Origin: Physcomitrium patens | Taxonomy: Eukaryota; Streptophyta; Bryopsida; Funariales; Funariaceae | Length of the DNA: 64,000 nt | NCBI RefSeq assembly: GCF_000002425.4 | Contig: NC_037256.1 | Span: 6,357,648-6,421,647 of the forward strand | Reading direction: 5' to 3' | Made by a program: the position numbers and the translations under genes | Shown: piece by piece, positions 23,571-34,202 of the stretch | How positions within the stretch are numbered: position 1 is the first letter of the stretch | How the letters are laid out: every line of letters begins with the position of its first letter | Notes under the pieces: generated by a model | The model's database searches: none | The model's input: only the letters and a program-made list of their open reading frames with translations | Told to the model about the DNA's origin: nothing

Positions 23571-24773
23571 TGTGAGTGCAAAATTCACTCCTCTATCCAA
23601 ATTACAAGATGGCCTCAATTAAGAGTTTCTTGTAATAGATAGTGTGAAGTGAAAGATGAAATAAAAAAGAACAAAAGAAGAAACAACAAAAACAAGTGAA
23701 AGAAATGTATATAAGTAAATACACACTCTAAAACTCGGTCATAGTCTGTTCACAAAGTTTTTACTTAGTAAAAAATAAAAAATAAAAGTAAAAATATATT
23801 TTTAAGAAGTTGATTTTTTAAGCTTTTCAATGATGTAAGAAAAATGTAAATCCGAGTTACTATGAGTAAGTTATGAAGGTTTAAAAATAACAAGTAAATA
23901 AATAAAAGTTAAGTAAAAATGTTTTACCTCAAGGATAACTTGCTTATAGGTGAAGGGTTTGAGCCTCACCAAGGCTCACATGTAGTATATATCGGATATT
24001 TAAAGAGGCCTTGAGGTCTTAGTCTTATCTTCCTACCTATATCCAAGGTGTTATAACCCATATAGGACTTGTACACTTTCCTTCCTACAAGGACTAGACT
24101 AGCTGCAGGTCCTCCTATTTTCTACTAGTAAAACTCATTTTTTTATATTTTTGACTTTACCATGGTGTTTAAAAACACTCAATTTTTTTAAAAATTTGAC
24201 GTGGCCTTCAAATCTTATTCCATTTCTTCATAATGGCTTTCGAAGTGGTAAAACTCATTTTTATTAAGATCTTAAACATTGCTCTAAAAATTCCTAAAAA
24301 ATTATAAATAAATTCTTAATAAATTCTAAAAATCCTATAATATTTTTATAATACTAATATTCATATAAGGCTACATTTTCCTACCTTTGTGATTTTTGAT
24401 AATAATAAATATTAATTTAAATCCACTATAAATCTTATTTTTTATATCAATAACTAAAATGACATGAAGTTCTTTTTCATGCTTCTTCTAATTACTAACA
24501 TTTATAGTTTTTATAAATATTACATACAGATAAAAGACCAATATAAATATTGGTCTTAATAAATAATCTTTAATACTCAATAATGAATAAAAATACTAAA
24601 TCAACAAAGATAATTACCTCCAAGACTTATTAAGACTCCATCTCTACTACTAACATTCTAATTTTTTATTTCTCAAAGGATTTCTATACTATTTACTGTA
24701 TATTGTGATTTAAAGCATTCTAAATACATATTTTTATCCTAAAATAATAAATGAGTCAATTTGATGACTCACA
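23571..24773 (+). repeat. LTR-like insertion I (1203 bp) in H2
   Basis: It interrupts H2 between AACAACATT and ACATCTATC. The original H2 reading (AACATCTATCAAAA, as in D) is restored when it is removed. Ends are TGTGAGT...ACTCACA, a 7-bp inverted terminus. The flanks ACATT and ACATC are an imperfect 5-bp duplication. GTAGTATATATCGG at about 23,985 may be a TATA box, which would make it plus-oriented. No coding capacity was seen. Probably a solo LTR of another family. Confidence 0.75.
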
Positions 24774-24864
24774 ACATCTATCAAAATCAAGATGAAGAAT
24801 AACAAATCTTTGTTATAAAAGAAACAAGATCAAAAGAAGGTAATAATCTATCTTCTATCTTTTT

Positions 24865-25360
24865 TTGTAGCTTCTATATATTTATGATGCTACAGAGATG
24901 GAGAACCAATAATGAATAGATCCAATTCAAGAGTTATTATTTGATTACTTAAAAAAAGAGACAATATGATTGTTACAACCTATAAGATGATGTAATTGAG
25001 ATAAAGATCCTTACAAACAACATGTTCTTTCTCAAATAGATGGCAAGATACAATGTATTTGATATCACAACATTGGAAAAGGATTTTAATGTTTGTTGAT
25101 TGTATTAGAGGTAGAAACAACTCCCAATGATATTTCAAATATTTTTTTGAATGAAGTTACAAAGGCCTCAACAATGATCAAATAATAGGGTAGTCTTCTT
25201 ATCTTAGTATGAGACACTATTGATGGCTAAAAGGACCTATCAACCATCTTCAAAGAAAATAAAGATCAAAGTATGTAACAAATACCATTTGCCGTATCTT
25301 AGATTTCATCAATACATGATGACCGCTCTTTATGGAACTTGTTCCTAGAAAGGGAGGTAA
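24865..25360 (+). pseudogene. ORF3 remnant and polypurine tract of H2
   Basis: The C-terminal part still reads R-H-Y, stop, W-L-K-G-P-I-N-H-L-Q at about 25,208-25,250, followed by K-Y-V-T-N-T-I-C-R-I-L-D-F-I. This matches ORF3 of B. The tract AGAAAGGGAGGTAA abuts the LTR at 25,361. Confidence 0.75.
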
Positions 25361-25900
25361 TATCATAAATATATACAGATATTTTAATATATATATATAA
25401 AATTAAATAGAAGTAAGTAAAAATAGATAAAAATAAATTAATATCATAATACCTTCTAGAGACGCTTCTTAGAAGCTTCATAGATATTATTTTTTATGTT
25501 ACATATATTTGTAATTGATTGATAGGTTAGAAACTTAGTTAATAAGTTAACCACGTATTGCTAGCTTATAGAACAAGCTAATTATTTGGCACAAAAATAA
25601 AAAAACTTACCTTTCAAGTTAAGATATGTGTCTTACAAAGTCAACACATTTTGGAGGTCTTATAAGATATTGCTACATAGCTCCTAGTTAAGAATATATA
25701 TGAAAGTAAGAGTGAAGCCTTCTTCACTCTTGTCAATGCATTTTTAGTTCTTAGTCTTATTTCAAGACTTTTTAGTCTTTTTGTTTTTTATAATAGCCAT
25801 TCTAGTTCAATAATGTATCATCTTTAAGTGACTTTTTAGTTGTTCTTTGTGTCACAAGAGTGACTTGAGGATTTTTTTCTTCAAGATTCATGTCTTTAGA
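25361..25900 (+). repeat. 3' LTR of H2
   Basis: It starts TATCATAAATATATAC after the polypurine tract and ends ATGTCTTTAGA. It has AAGAATATATATGAAAGTAAGAGTGAAGCC then TTCTTCACTCTTGTCAA, so the self-primer is retained in this copy. Confidence 0.8.
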
Positions 25901-26359
25901 ATATTAATATCCTACTTTATGTATTAGTGGTATAAAATTAGCTTAAATATCATAAAAAAGATTAAAACTTTATGTAAATAAATAATTATGATATTTTATT
26001 TTATATTGGTATGTAAAATAGTAATTCTATCTTTTATTGAATTTTTGTTTTATGATTATTTTATTCATATTTTATTCATATTTTATATATTTGTGATAAT
26101 GTCGTTTCTTCTATTAAAAATTAAAAATTTAAATATAAATATATATAATTAAAATTTAAAATAGTAAAAAAATCTTTTAATAATTAATTTTTAAAAAATC
26201 TTGAATAAAAATTATCAAAATAAATATTTTTTTATAAAAATTATATTTATTAATTTTTATTAATATAAATAAAAATATAACATTATACTATTATAAAAAT
26301 AAAATATAATTAAATATTATAAATAAAATATTTAATATTATTTTATTTTAATTTATATA

Positions 26360-26404
<45 letters not shown>

Positions 26405-27924
26405 AAATAATAAGTCAATCAAATTTTTTATTAAAGCAATCCACTTATCTAAACCATTATTACACCTCTTATTGTTTGTTCTTATTTTTTTTATTTTTAA
26501 CTTCTATAATCCCTTTTCTATCCATATCTTCTATCCTGATCTCTTTTGTCTTGATACTAAATATCTTCACTAATATGTAGTACTTATTACAATTCCACAA
26601 AATTAATAATACATAATTGCAAATTAAATGATCATTGTTAGAGACCACTACACATTCAGCTACAAATTTCAATCTAAGATTTATGTGTTTGAGATTTGTG
26701 CCTAAGAAGAGTATTTTGAATTGCTAAAAATAGAGGCAATAATTGTTGTAAAAGATAAATGTAGATTCAGCACTCAAGTGTATAGCATGCTTTACAATCT
26801 TTATGCAAATAAATATATGGATTCATCAAATGGACATATCTATATAGTGATATTATAAAGAAGGAATTACATCACACCTATCAATTCTAAAAATCTACCT
26901 GTAATTTTGAACTTTGTCTTCAATGTTATATAAGAATGAAAATAAAAGCCACATACAATATGATAATATTTAACTTAGTGATAATATAGTTCTTTAGTTT
27001 GTTAAATTTTGAATATCTATAACCATTATTACAATTATGTGATGTATAGAAATCTAGTAGAATTTTATAAAAGTTATATTGTCACAAATTTCTTGATTTT
27101 TTTCTTAAAAGTGAGAGTTTTGTAATTAATACTATATTGATTGTAGTTATGATATGACTAATTAATTTTATTTGAATGCAACTATCAATGCAACTTGGAG
27201 AAAAAAAATAAAAAAATAAAAAATAAATCATTAATTTTGAACATAGTTTCCAACTTTCCACTTGTTATCTCTTTTATTGTTCAGCTTCTCATCATGTTCT
27301 TCTATTGTAATTTGTACTATTTTGAAATACATTGTATTAATTACATCCTTAATTGTGGCACAAATCAGTACTTTGATGTCTAGATTGTGGATTGAAAGCA
27401 TCACAAGTAGTGCCACTAGGATCTCACCTTGCATATAGATGAGCAATGGCTCTTACTACTATTGATTTGCAACTTTGTTGTATTTTGTATTACTTTAAAA
27501 GCTAAAGGAGTAAAGTTCTATGGTGCCTGCAAAGTCTTTAAACATTATATGATAAAAAAAAACTCTTTATTGAATATTGATGAGGAGAATGGAGATGTTC
27601 ATCTATATTAAAAATTTAAGTAAGGACAAATTTTTGAATGTATCTACTTATGTTGATAGAATAAAGATGATGATTTGAATAAACTATAGAATAAAAAATT
27701 ATTTAAATATATTAATTTGAGATGGTAGATAAGATTAAAAATAGAGATGACAAACAAGAGATAAGAAAAATGAGAGAATAAAAGAAATACACAATTAGCA
27801 TTAGAAATGTGAAAAGACTTGAGATGAGCGATATGGATGAGAACGAGATTGGAAAATTTGAGAATAGAGTGAACAGGGATAAACAATGGAGATATAAGAT
27901 GATAAGAATGGAAATAAGAAACAA
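25901..27924. other. 2-kb AT-rich stretch without recognised genes
   Basis: A TA microsatellite lies at about 26,359-26,400. Several short overlapping open frames on both strands (60-87 codons) show no family motif. I cannot assign the stretch to any element in the window. Confidence 0.6.
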
Positions 27925-27963
27925 TGTTGTATTACATATATTCTTACTTGACAATGCACTGGG
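27925..27963 (-). repeat. Possible E-like LTR edge (E4), left of element C
   Basis: TGTTGTATTACATATATTC...AATGCACTGGG, joined across element C to TTGGGCACCTAACTGCGGAAGAC at 34,203, resembles the E2 LTR start (TGTCATATTGTGTG...ATTGGGTACCTAGTTGTAG). This suggests C inserted into an E-like LTR whose remainder (34,203-35,262) is poorly conserved. Confidence 0.45.
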
Positions 27964-28408
27964 TGTCACGGACACAAAATACAGACTTGAAATCTAACAA
28001 GAAGTTCAAGAAGAAGTGGCAGAACTAGATTAAACAGATGAGTACAAGAACAATACCAGAAAGGTGAGCTAGAACTCCAAGAGATGTGTTGTCGAGACTG
28101 AAGAACTCTTCAGCCTCGATCCCTATATATACTCCTACTTAGAAAGCTTCTCGAGCTACTTCTATTAACTAGGAAGCTTCTAGAAGGTTCCAGAGGCTTC
28201 TTTTCTAGAAGGTTCTAAAAACTTCTCGAGCTACTTCTATTAACTAGGAAGCTTCTAGAAAGTTCCAGGGGATTCATTTCTAGAAGCTTCTAGAAACTTC
28301 TCTCTAAAAGGTTCCAGAGGCTTCTCTTCTAGAAGGTTCCAGAGGCTTGTTTTCTAGAAGGTTCTAAAAACTTCTCTCTAGAAAGTTCTAAAGAATATGT
28401 CCCTAACA
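27964..28408 (-). repeat. 3' LTR of element C (445 bp)
   Basis: On the sense strand it starts TGTTAGGGAC and ends GTCCGTGACA. It is about 50 bp shorter than the partner LTR through loss of one repeat unit in the TTCTAGAAGG-type array. TATATATA is at 28,124-28,131. The palindrome TCGAGGCTGAAGA/TCTTCAGTCTCGA lies just downstream of it. Confidence 0.93.
28141..28400 (-). promoter_or_regulatory. Heat-shock-element-like array, 3' LTR of C
   Basis: Alternating TTC and GAA triplets at 2-bp spacing (TTCnnGAAnnTTC) recur through U3, upstream of the TATA box. Examples are TTCTAGAAGGTTC at several positions in 28,178-28,360. Eukaryotic HSF trimers bind this consensus. Heat response is inferred, not shown. 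Confidence 0.65.
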
Positions 28409-28424
28409 TCACTCCCTCCTTTAG
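28409..28424 (-). other. Polypurine tract of element C
   Basis: Sense AAAGGAGGGAGTGA directly precedes the 3' LTR start TGTTAGGG. It is the expected plus-strand primer. Confidence 0.8.
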
Positions 28425-28455
28425 CTTCGAGGTCTCTGAGAAGCAATGTTGTTGA

Positions 28456-28809
28456 TCAGTACCAACGCAAGAAAATGAAGATCTGTCTTATAACTTCTGC
28501 TATGAACTCCAACTGTTGTTCACGAGACAAGTGGTTCATCGACCCTGGAAGCCAACGGTAGTGGCCCATGCCTTCGACTTCTGACCAAGCATGAACTTTC
28601 GTGTCCTCATTATAAAATTGTCCTGCAAACACGCCTTCTGGTTGACCATCGTAAGCAGGCTCGATCTCAAATATGATCACCAGTGATCGGTTACTCGGTA
28701 TCCTCCGTCGTCGTCGTGGTACATGTAGTTCTTCATCTCGGGGTCGCCTTCGTGAGCTACTCGGTTGCGATACTCTGACTGGCATAGTATCTATCTCTTG
28801 GCTATCCAT
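28456..28809 (-). CDS. ORF3 of element C: accessory protein of unknown function (117 aa)
   Basis: This is an intact frame from ATG at 28,809, lying between pol and the polypurine tract. The N-terminal third is Ser/Arg-rich, with S-S-S-R-R-R-P-R-D-E-E and a run of five Arg (R-R-R-R-R, about residues 32-36), a plausible nuclear localisation signal. The C-terminal two-thirds holds E-G-M-G-H-Y-R-W-L-P-G then N-H-L-S-R-E-Q and an amphipathic end. The same block occurs in B and, decayed, in D, H2 and K. It is not part of any standard Ty3/gypsy protein I recognise and has no obvious catalytic motif. I cannot assign a function. Expression could need a spliced or subgenomic RNA, since it starts about 170 bp after the pol stop. 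Confidence 0.75.
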   Translation of the reverse strand: MDSQEIDTMPVRVSQPSSSRRRPRDEELHVPRRRRRIPSNRSLVIIFEIEPAYDGQPEGVFAGQFYNEDTKVHAWSEVEGMGHYRWLPGSMNHLSREQQLEFIAEVIRQIFIFLRWY

Positions 28810-28979
28810 ATCAAAAGACCAAACTACGATCTATCTTAGAGAAAATAACTACATCAACTATGAATTTTGCTGGTGCTCTCCCCTTTTCTTATATTGTTGG
28901 GAGAACAAGCTTCAAAAAGAAGCTATCATCGAATTGATTTAGGTTTATCGGGATGTCGTTGATGAAACTCCTGTACCTT

Positions 28980-31900
28980 TTATGGCACATTCGCAAGATT
29001 TTCAGCTGGCTTCCACGTTCGCTCATTAATGTCATAGCTGCACCAATGAACAAGATATTCTAACTTTCCCCACCTTCGCCGTGAATCCAATACCTTTTCA
29101 ACCTCGTATTCTTCGTGGTTCTCGATTTCAATACTAGGTGGCGGACATTGCACTCTTCCAGGAAAAGATGACTCTCGATAAGGTTCCAACAGAGAAACAT
29201 GAAAGACTGGATGTACCTTCATAGAAGCCGGTAACTCCAGCCGGTATGCCACTGGATTAATTTGCTTCTGGATGATAAATGGTCCCAATCTTTGATAGTC
29301 CAACTTATCACATGGTCGCTTGGTCTTGATATTTTGTCGAAGAAGCCAGGCTTTGTCTCCAACTTTGAAAGTAGGTGTTGGATTCCGAAATCTATCTGCA
29401 GACGTCTTATAGGATTCTTGAGCGGATTGTAATTGAAGCTTCAACATAGTTTGAAGCTCTGATAGTTGCTTCGCAAATCCTTGAGCTGCTGGATTGTTAT
29501 TTGTTAACGGACTCAATAAATCAAGCTTCGGATGATACCCATAGTTGGAAAAGAATGGTGTTTGTTGAGTCGACGCATGGAGGGTGTTGTTATATGCAAA
29601 CTCGGCTAGCGGTAGATATGCAGTCCAATTGTCTTGCTGATAGTTGATGCTGCATCGTAAATACTGCTCCAAGACTTGGTTCACCCGTTCCGTTTGGCCA
29701 TCAGTTTGAGGATGAAAAGCTGAAGAAAGCTTGATATCCACCTTCAATATCCCAAAGAGAGATCTCTAAAACTTTGACACAAACTGGGTACCTCGATCTG
29801 ATATGATATCATCTGGTAGTCCATGATATCGGTACACATTATCGAGAAAGAGTCTTGTTGTGACTTCACTGGACGATGTCTTCTTATAAGGAACAAAGTG
29901 TGCCATCTTCGTAAGCCGATCTACCACGACAAAGATGCTGTCAAATGAGTTTGATGATGGCAAGTCCGTGATGAAGTCCATAGAAATTAAAGACCATGGT
30001 CGACGTGGAATTGGCAATGGCTGTAGAAGTCCATAAGGGCGATGCCGAGGATTCTTAGATCTTGAACAGATGTCACAAGAGAGGACAAAATCTTTCACAT
30101 CCTTCCACATTTGGGGCCACCAAAAATCTCGGGAAATAAGCTCCAAGGTCTTGTTGAATCCAAAATGTCCCGCAGTTGGAAAATCATGGCGAGATTGAAG
30201 AACTCGGAGTCGTGCTAGTCCTTTTGGAATGTACAATTGCTCTTCAAAGTATAAAAGATCTCCCTCCACCTTGAACTTGTCGTCATTGGTACGTTGCTTG
30301 ATATCAATGGCTACTGAATCTTTAATGGTCATAGCACATACCTGATTTAGGAAGTCAGCATCAAATGATACAATAGTAGCACAAAGTTGAAATCTCTCTG
30401 GCTTCAATAACGTTGTACATTGTTGATCAAATGCTGCTTCTCCAACCTTTGATGCAAGATACGATCTCCTTGATAAAGCATCGGATAGTCCTTGCTGCCT
30501 TCCAGGTCGATAAGTGATAACAAAATCGAATCTAGATAGCGACATATTCCACCGAGCTTGACATCGATTTAAAACTCGAGCCGTCATGAAATACTCCAAA
30601 TTCTTGTGATCCGTATATACGGTTACTGGATGTGCAGCTCCTTCAAGAAAGTGACGCCATTCTTCGAAAGAATCTACTATAGCAAGAAGTTCCTTATCGT
30701 GGATCTCATAATTGATTTCAGCAGCAGAGAACTTCCGAGAATAGAATGCAACTAGATGGAGCTTCTTATCTTCACTCATTTGTGAAAGCACAGCTCCCAA
30801 AGCAAAATCTGAAGCATCAGTTTCTAAATAGAAGGCCTTTGTAAAGTCTGGATGTACCAAAATTGGAGCTGTAGTAAATGCTGTCTTCAAATCTTGAAAC
30901 GCCTTCTCCGCCAAAGGTCCCCATTCCAACTTATCCTTGCATGTTAATCGAGTGAGAGGAGCAGCAACTTGAGAATAATTCTTGATGAAGATCCGATAGA
31001 AGTTAGCAAAACCAAGAAAGCATTGTACGTCTCTAACCGTCTTCGGAATCTGCCAAGACATGATTGCTTCTACTTTCTTGGGGTCCATCTTCAAACCTTC
31101 TGTAGTCACAATGAATCCCAAAAATTCCATCTCCGTCTGGTGAAATAAACACTTTTCTAATTTGGCATATAGTCCTCGCTTGCGTAGTTTCTCTAAGACC
31201 AAACGAACATGCTCCTCATGCTCTTCTTCATTTTTAGAGAATATTAGAATATCGTCCAAGTAGATGACAACAAAATTGTCGAGGTGTTCTCGAAAGATGT
31301 CATTCATCATATGTTGGAAAACCGCTGGAGCATTGGTAAGACCAAAAGGCATGACATTATATTCGAAATGACCATACCTTGTACGGAATGTTGTCTTCCA
31401 CTCATCTCCTTCCTTGATTCGTACGAGATTATAAGCTCCCCTTAGATCAATTTTTGTAAAGATCTTCGCACGTCCAAGTTGTTCTAAGAGACTAGAAATC
31501 AAGGGTAATGGGTAACGATTTTTCTTTGTTACCTTGTTGAGGCCTTGATAGTCCACACACATCCGTAATGATCCATCTTTCTTCTTCACAAATAAGATGG
31601 GTGCTCCAGCTCATGATTTTGAATGACGAATGAAGTTCTTGGCTAGATTCTCATTGTTGTACTTTCGTAACTCTGCCAACTCAGTTTGCGATAGATTGTA
31701 GATTGGGCCAAAAGGTGGTTGTGCTCCTTCTTGCAAGTCTATGGCACAATCATATAGTCGGTGTTCCGGTAGTATGTCGGCATTCTTCTTTTGAAACACG
31801 TCTTCAAAATCTTTATATTGCTCCGGTATACTTGTTGTTGAGATCTTCTCTTCGGTAGTTGGAGCCGCATAAATGACAAATGGAGTGCCTTCTTTAGATG

Positions 31901-32400
31901 ATCTTATAAACGCTCTTGCTCCAATGAATAAGGATTTCTTTTTTTGAGGTTTTTTACTAGGTTTTTTCTTGGGTGGTTTTGTGGAAAAAGTCATCTTCCA
32001 CAACCTCCAATCTATCAATGGATTATGTTTTTCCAACCAAGAAAGACCAAGAATAATAGGATTTGATGGGGTTCTAATAATATTAAAAATAATATGACTA
32101 CTATGGTCTTTAAACGTTACTTCTATAGGTTTTGATTCATGGGTGATGCTACCAGACAATAAAGGTCGCCCATCTATGACCTCAACATGAACAGGTTTTG
32201 ATTTTTGTACTAAAGGGATCTTATGACGCTTTACAAATTCTTCGTCTAAAAAACAAGCAGATGCTCATGAGTCTAGTAGTGCTAAGGTTCTCAATTTTTG
32301 AGGGCCGATAAACAGAGGGATTGTAAAACAAAGTGCAGGTTGGGCAGAAAGAAAGGAACCTGATTGTTGTTGGGATATTTCATTGTCCAGCCGCACGGTT
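28980..32400 (-). pseudogene. pol: Pol of element C with three nonsense codons
   Basis: One frame spans the region, with in-frame stops at 32,265-32,267 (TGA, in the protease active site where B has D-S-G-A), 31,611-31,613 (TGA, just before the RT core) and 29,766-29,768 (TAG, for the Trp of integrase F-W-R). Domains in order: protease, RT (V-I-Y-L-D-D-I, K-K-K-D-G-S-L), RNase H, integrase HHCC and catalytic core, GPY/F-like region, chromodomain (E-Y-E-V-E-K-V-L-D-S ... L-E-Y-L-V-H-W-C-S-Y). The chromodomain keeps Y, W and Y at the expected methyl-lysine cage positions. Probably inactive, but could be mobilised in trans. Confidence 0.92.
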
Positions 32401-32404
32401 CCTA

Positions 32405-33427
32405 CTATAGCTGGGCATCCTCGTTTTCCTGAACAAATACTCCCCTAGTCTTGACTATGCCTCGATTTTGCTTTTTGAGGTAGTTTTTGACTTTGTGGCC
32501 TTCTCCACCGCAATACAAGCATAAATTTTCCTCCATACGTCGCTTTTTTTCTTCTATAGTAAGAGATTTGATATGTACCGCATCAATTTGCATGTCTTCC
32601 ACCTCTGAATGCGAATTCACACCGCTTGCCGACATAGTTGGAGCATGGCAAATTGTATGTTGTCTTGAGCGTTGGTCTTGGCGACGTTGGAATAGGCGAT
32701 TATCGTACTTCATAGCTTGGCTAATGGCTTCATTGAGCGTTCGTGGATCAAGAAGAGTTAACAGCAAATCCTTCACATCATCTCTTAAACCCCAATAGAA
32801 TTGACTCATCAACGCTTCTTCATCCCAATTGATGTCGCATACTAATTGCCTGAAATCCGAAGCATAGACTGATGTAGAACGCATCCCTTGTCGTAGCGAC
32901 CGGATCTTTGTTGTAGCCCATCGAACCTTATCGTGTTCATCAAATGCTTCCGCAAATGCTTCCAAAAAGGTTTCGAAGTTGTTTAATATGGATGATCGTT
33001 TCTCAAACAAAGGAGCAAACCATGATAGAGCTTGTCTCGTAAGTAAGGTTCCAACAAGTCCAACATGTGACTCCTCCGTTGGATATCGTTCGAGCTGTAA
33101 AACTATTATCAACCTGATTTGATTGACGAATCTTCGAAACTTGGAACGTGTTCCATCAAACTTATCTGGAAGGCTAACTCGAGGCTCCTTATGTTGTAGA
33201 ACTAGTAGTTCTTGTCAAACCTGAGGTAAAGTTGTTTCTCCAAGTGCCGAAATTTGAGGCTGGTGTAGTTTAGATTGTGCTATCCCAGATACTCCATCAT
33301 TATGAAGCCTTGCCACCACTCTTTCAATCTCTGCAGTTCTTTGTGATAATGTAGCGAGGGCATTCATAATAGCATCTAACTTAGACTCCAAACTTTCTGT
33401 CATACTAATGTCTTGACCTCCGGCCAT
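32405..33427 (-). pseudogene. gag: Gag of element C with one nonsense codon
   Basis: The frame runs from ATG at 33,427 to TAG at 32,405-32,407, broken by TGA at 33,215-33,217 after about 70 codons. It begins M-A-G-G-Q-D-I-S-M-T-E-S. It has a capsid-like region (Q-F-Y-W-G-L-R-D-D-V-K) and a CCHC knuckle (C-L-Y-C-G-G-E-G-H-K-V-K-N-Y) in which the last Cys is replaced by Tyr. GGAAAAC at 32,423-32,429 lies six codons before the stop, at the inferred -1 frameshift site. Confidence 0.9.
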
Positions 33428-33470
33428 TCTAAAAGAAGGACAAAAATGACCCTATAAGAGGCAATATTGG

Positions 33471-33659
33471 TTTATAGGAGGGTAATCCACAACCTATAAA
33501 ACGCCTTAAGAATTTCAAGAAGAGGAGTTATCCACTCTCTCCAAGAAGAATAAGACTCCAATATTGTAACAGAAGAAGTATCAGTTTAGAGGAAGGTAAT
33601 CCGCAACCTCTAAAAAATGCTAGTATATCTTCAAGTAGAGGGGTAATCCACACTCTACT
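33471..33659 (-). promoter_or_regulatory. Four-hairpin leader of element C
   Basis: There are four stem-loops: TTTATAGG/CCTATAAA (33,471-33,500), AGAG/CTCT around GAGTTATCCACT (33,521-33,540), TTTAGAGG/CCTCTAAA (33,585-33,614) and AGTAGAG/CTCTACT (33,634-33,659). The first and third keep pairing while the fifth base pair changes from T-A to G-C. Each loop shows GGTAATCC or a one-base variant (plus strand). Confidence 0.75.
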
Positions 33660-33692
33660 AAGAAAGAACTAGCTCTGATATCTCAAGTTAGT

Positions 33693-33704
33693 GTAGTCTC
33701 GATA
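33693..33704 (-). other. Probable self-priming PBS of element C
   Basis: Sense ATCGAGACTAC sits 4 nt after the LTR. TCGAGACT (8 nt) is complementary to AGTCTCGA in the 3' LTR, positioned about 32 bp from the TATA box as in B. The 5' LTR copy has one mismatch (AATCTCGA). There is no tRNA-like TGG start. Confidence 0.6.
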
Positions 33705-33707
33705 AAC

Positions 33708-34202
33708 TGTCACGGACACAAAATACAGACTTGAAATCTAACAAGAAGTTCAAGAAGAAGTGGCAGAACTAGATTAAACAGATGAGTACAAGAACAACAC
33801 CAAAAAGGTGAGCTAGAACTCCAAGAGATGTGTTGTCGAGATTGAAGAACTCTTCAGCCTCGATCCCTATATATACTCTTACTTAGGAAGCTTCTCGAGC
33901 TACTTCTATTAACTAGGAAGCTTCTAGAAGGTTCCAGAGGCTTCCTTTCTAGAAGGTTCTAAAAACTTCTCGAGCTACTTCTATTAACTAGGAAGCTTCT
34001 AGAAAGTTCCAGGGGATTCCTTTCTAGAAGCTTCTAGAAACTTCTCTTCTAGAAGGTTCCAGAGACTTCCTTTCTAGAAGCTTCTAGAAACTTCTCTCTA
34101 AAAGGTTCCAGAGGCTTCTCTTCTAGAAGGTTCCAGAGGCTTGTTTTCTAGAAGGTTCTAGAAACTTCTCTCTAGAACGTTCTAAGGAATATGTCCCTAA
34201 CA
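33708..34202 (-). repeat. 5' LTR of element C (495 bp)
   Basis: TGTCACGG...CCTAACA on the plus strand. TATATATA is at 33,868-33,875. It is closely similar to the 3' LTR apart from one extra repeat unit of about 50 bp. Confidence 0.93.
33882..34195 (-). promoter_or_regulatory. Heat-shock-element-like array, 5' LTR of C
   Basis: It includes an uninterrupted five-unit element TTCnnGAAnnTTCnnGAAnnTTC at 34,146-34,168 and many three-unit elements, all upstream of the TATA box on the sense strand. This density is far above what base composition alone would suggest. Confidence 0.7.

Larger units (their letters stand above)
18269..25900 (+). mobile_element. Element H2: full-length decayed chromovirus
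   Basis: In order: 5' LTR, PBS, four-hairpin leader, gag, pol (PR-RT-RH-IN-chromodomain), ORF3 remnant, polypurine tract and 3' LTR. Without the 1.2-kb LTR inserted at 23,571-24,773 it is about 6.4 kb, the same size as intact element B. Stops and indels are frequent in every reading frame, so it is an old copy. It is the best source of ancestral states for the group, for example a canonical frameshift heptamer and an intact 11-nt PBS. Confidence 0.9.
27964..34202 (-). mobile_element. Element C: full-length Ty3/gypsy chromovirus with heat-shock-element LTRs
   Basis: LTRs at 27,964-28,408 and 33,708-34,202 enclose, on the minus strand, PBS, four-hairpin leader, gag, pol, ORF3 and polypurine tract. 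Flanks CTGGG (left) and TTGGG (right) are a 5-bp duplication with one mismatch. Gag has one stop and pol three, all in otherwise continuous frames, so decay is mild. It has the same plan as B but is a distinct family. Confidence 0.95.

Noticed and set aside
27195-27997. Cluster of 60-87-codon frames on both strands
   Set aside because: Mutually overlapping, no domain, no homologue elsewhere in the window; could not support a host gene.
33471-33659. Repeat-spacer pattern that could suggest a CRISPR array
   Set aside because: Repeats are hairpins of unequal sequence and spacing in a eukaryotic retrotransposon leader; no cas genes.
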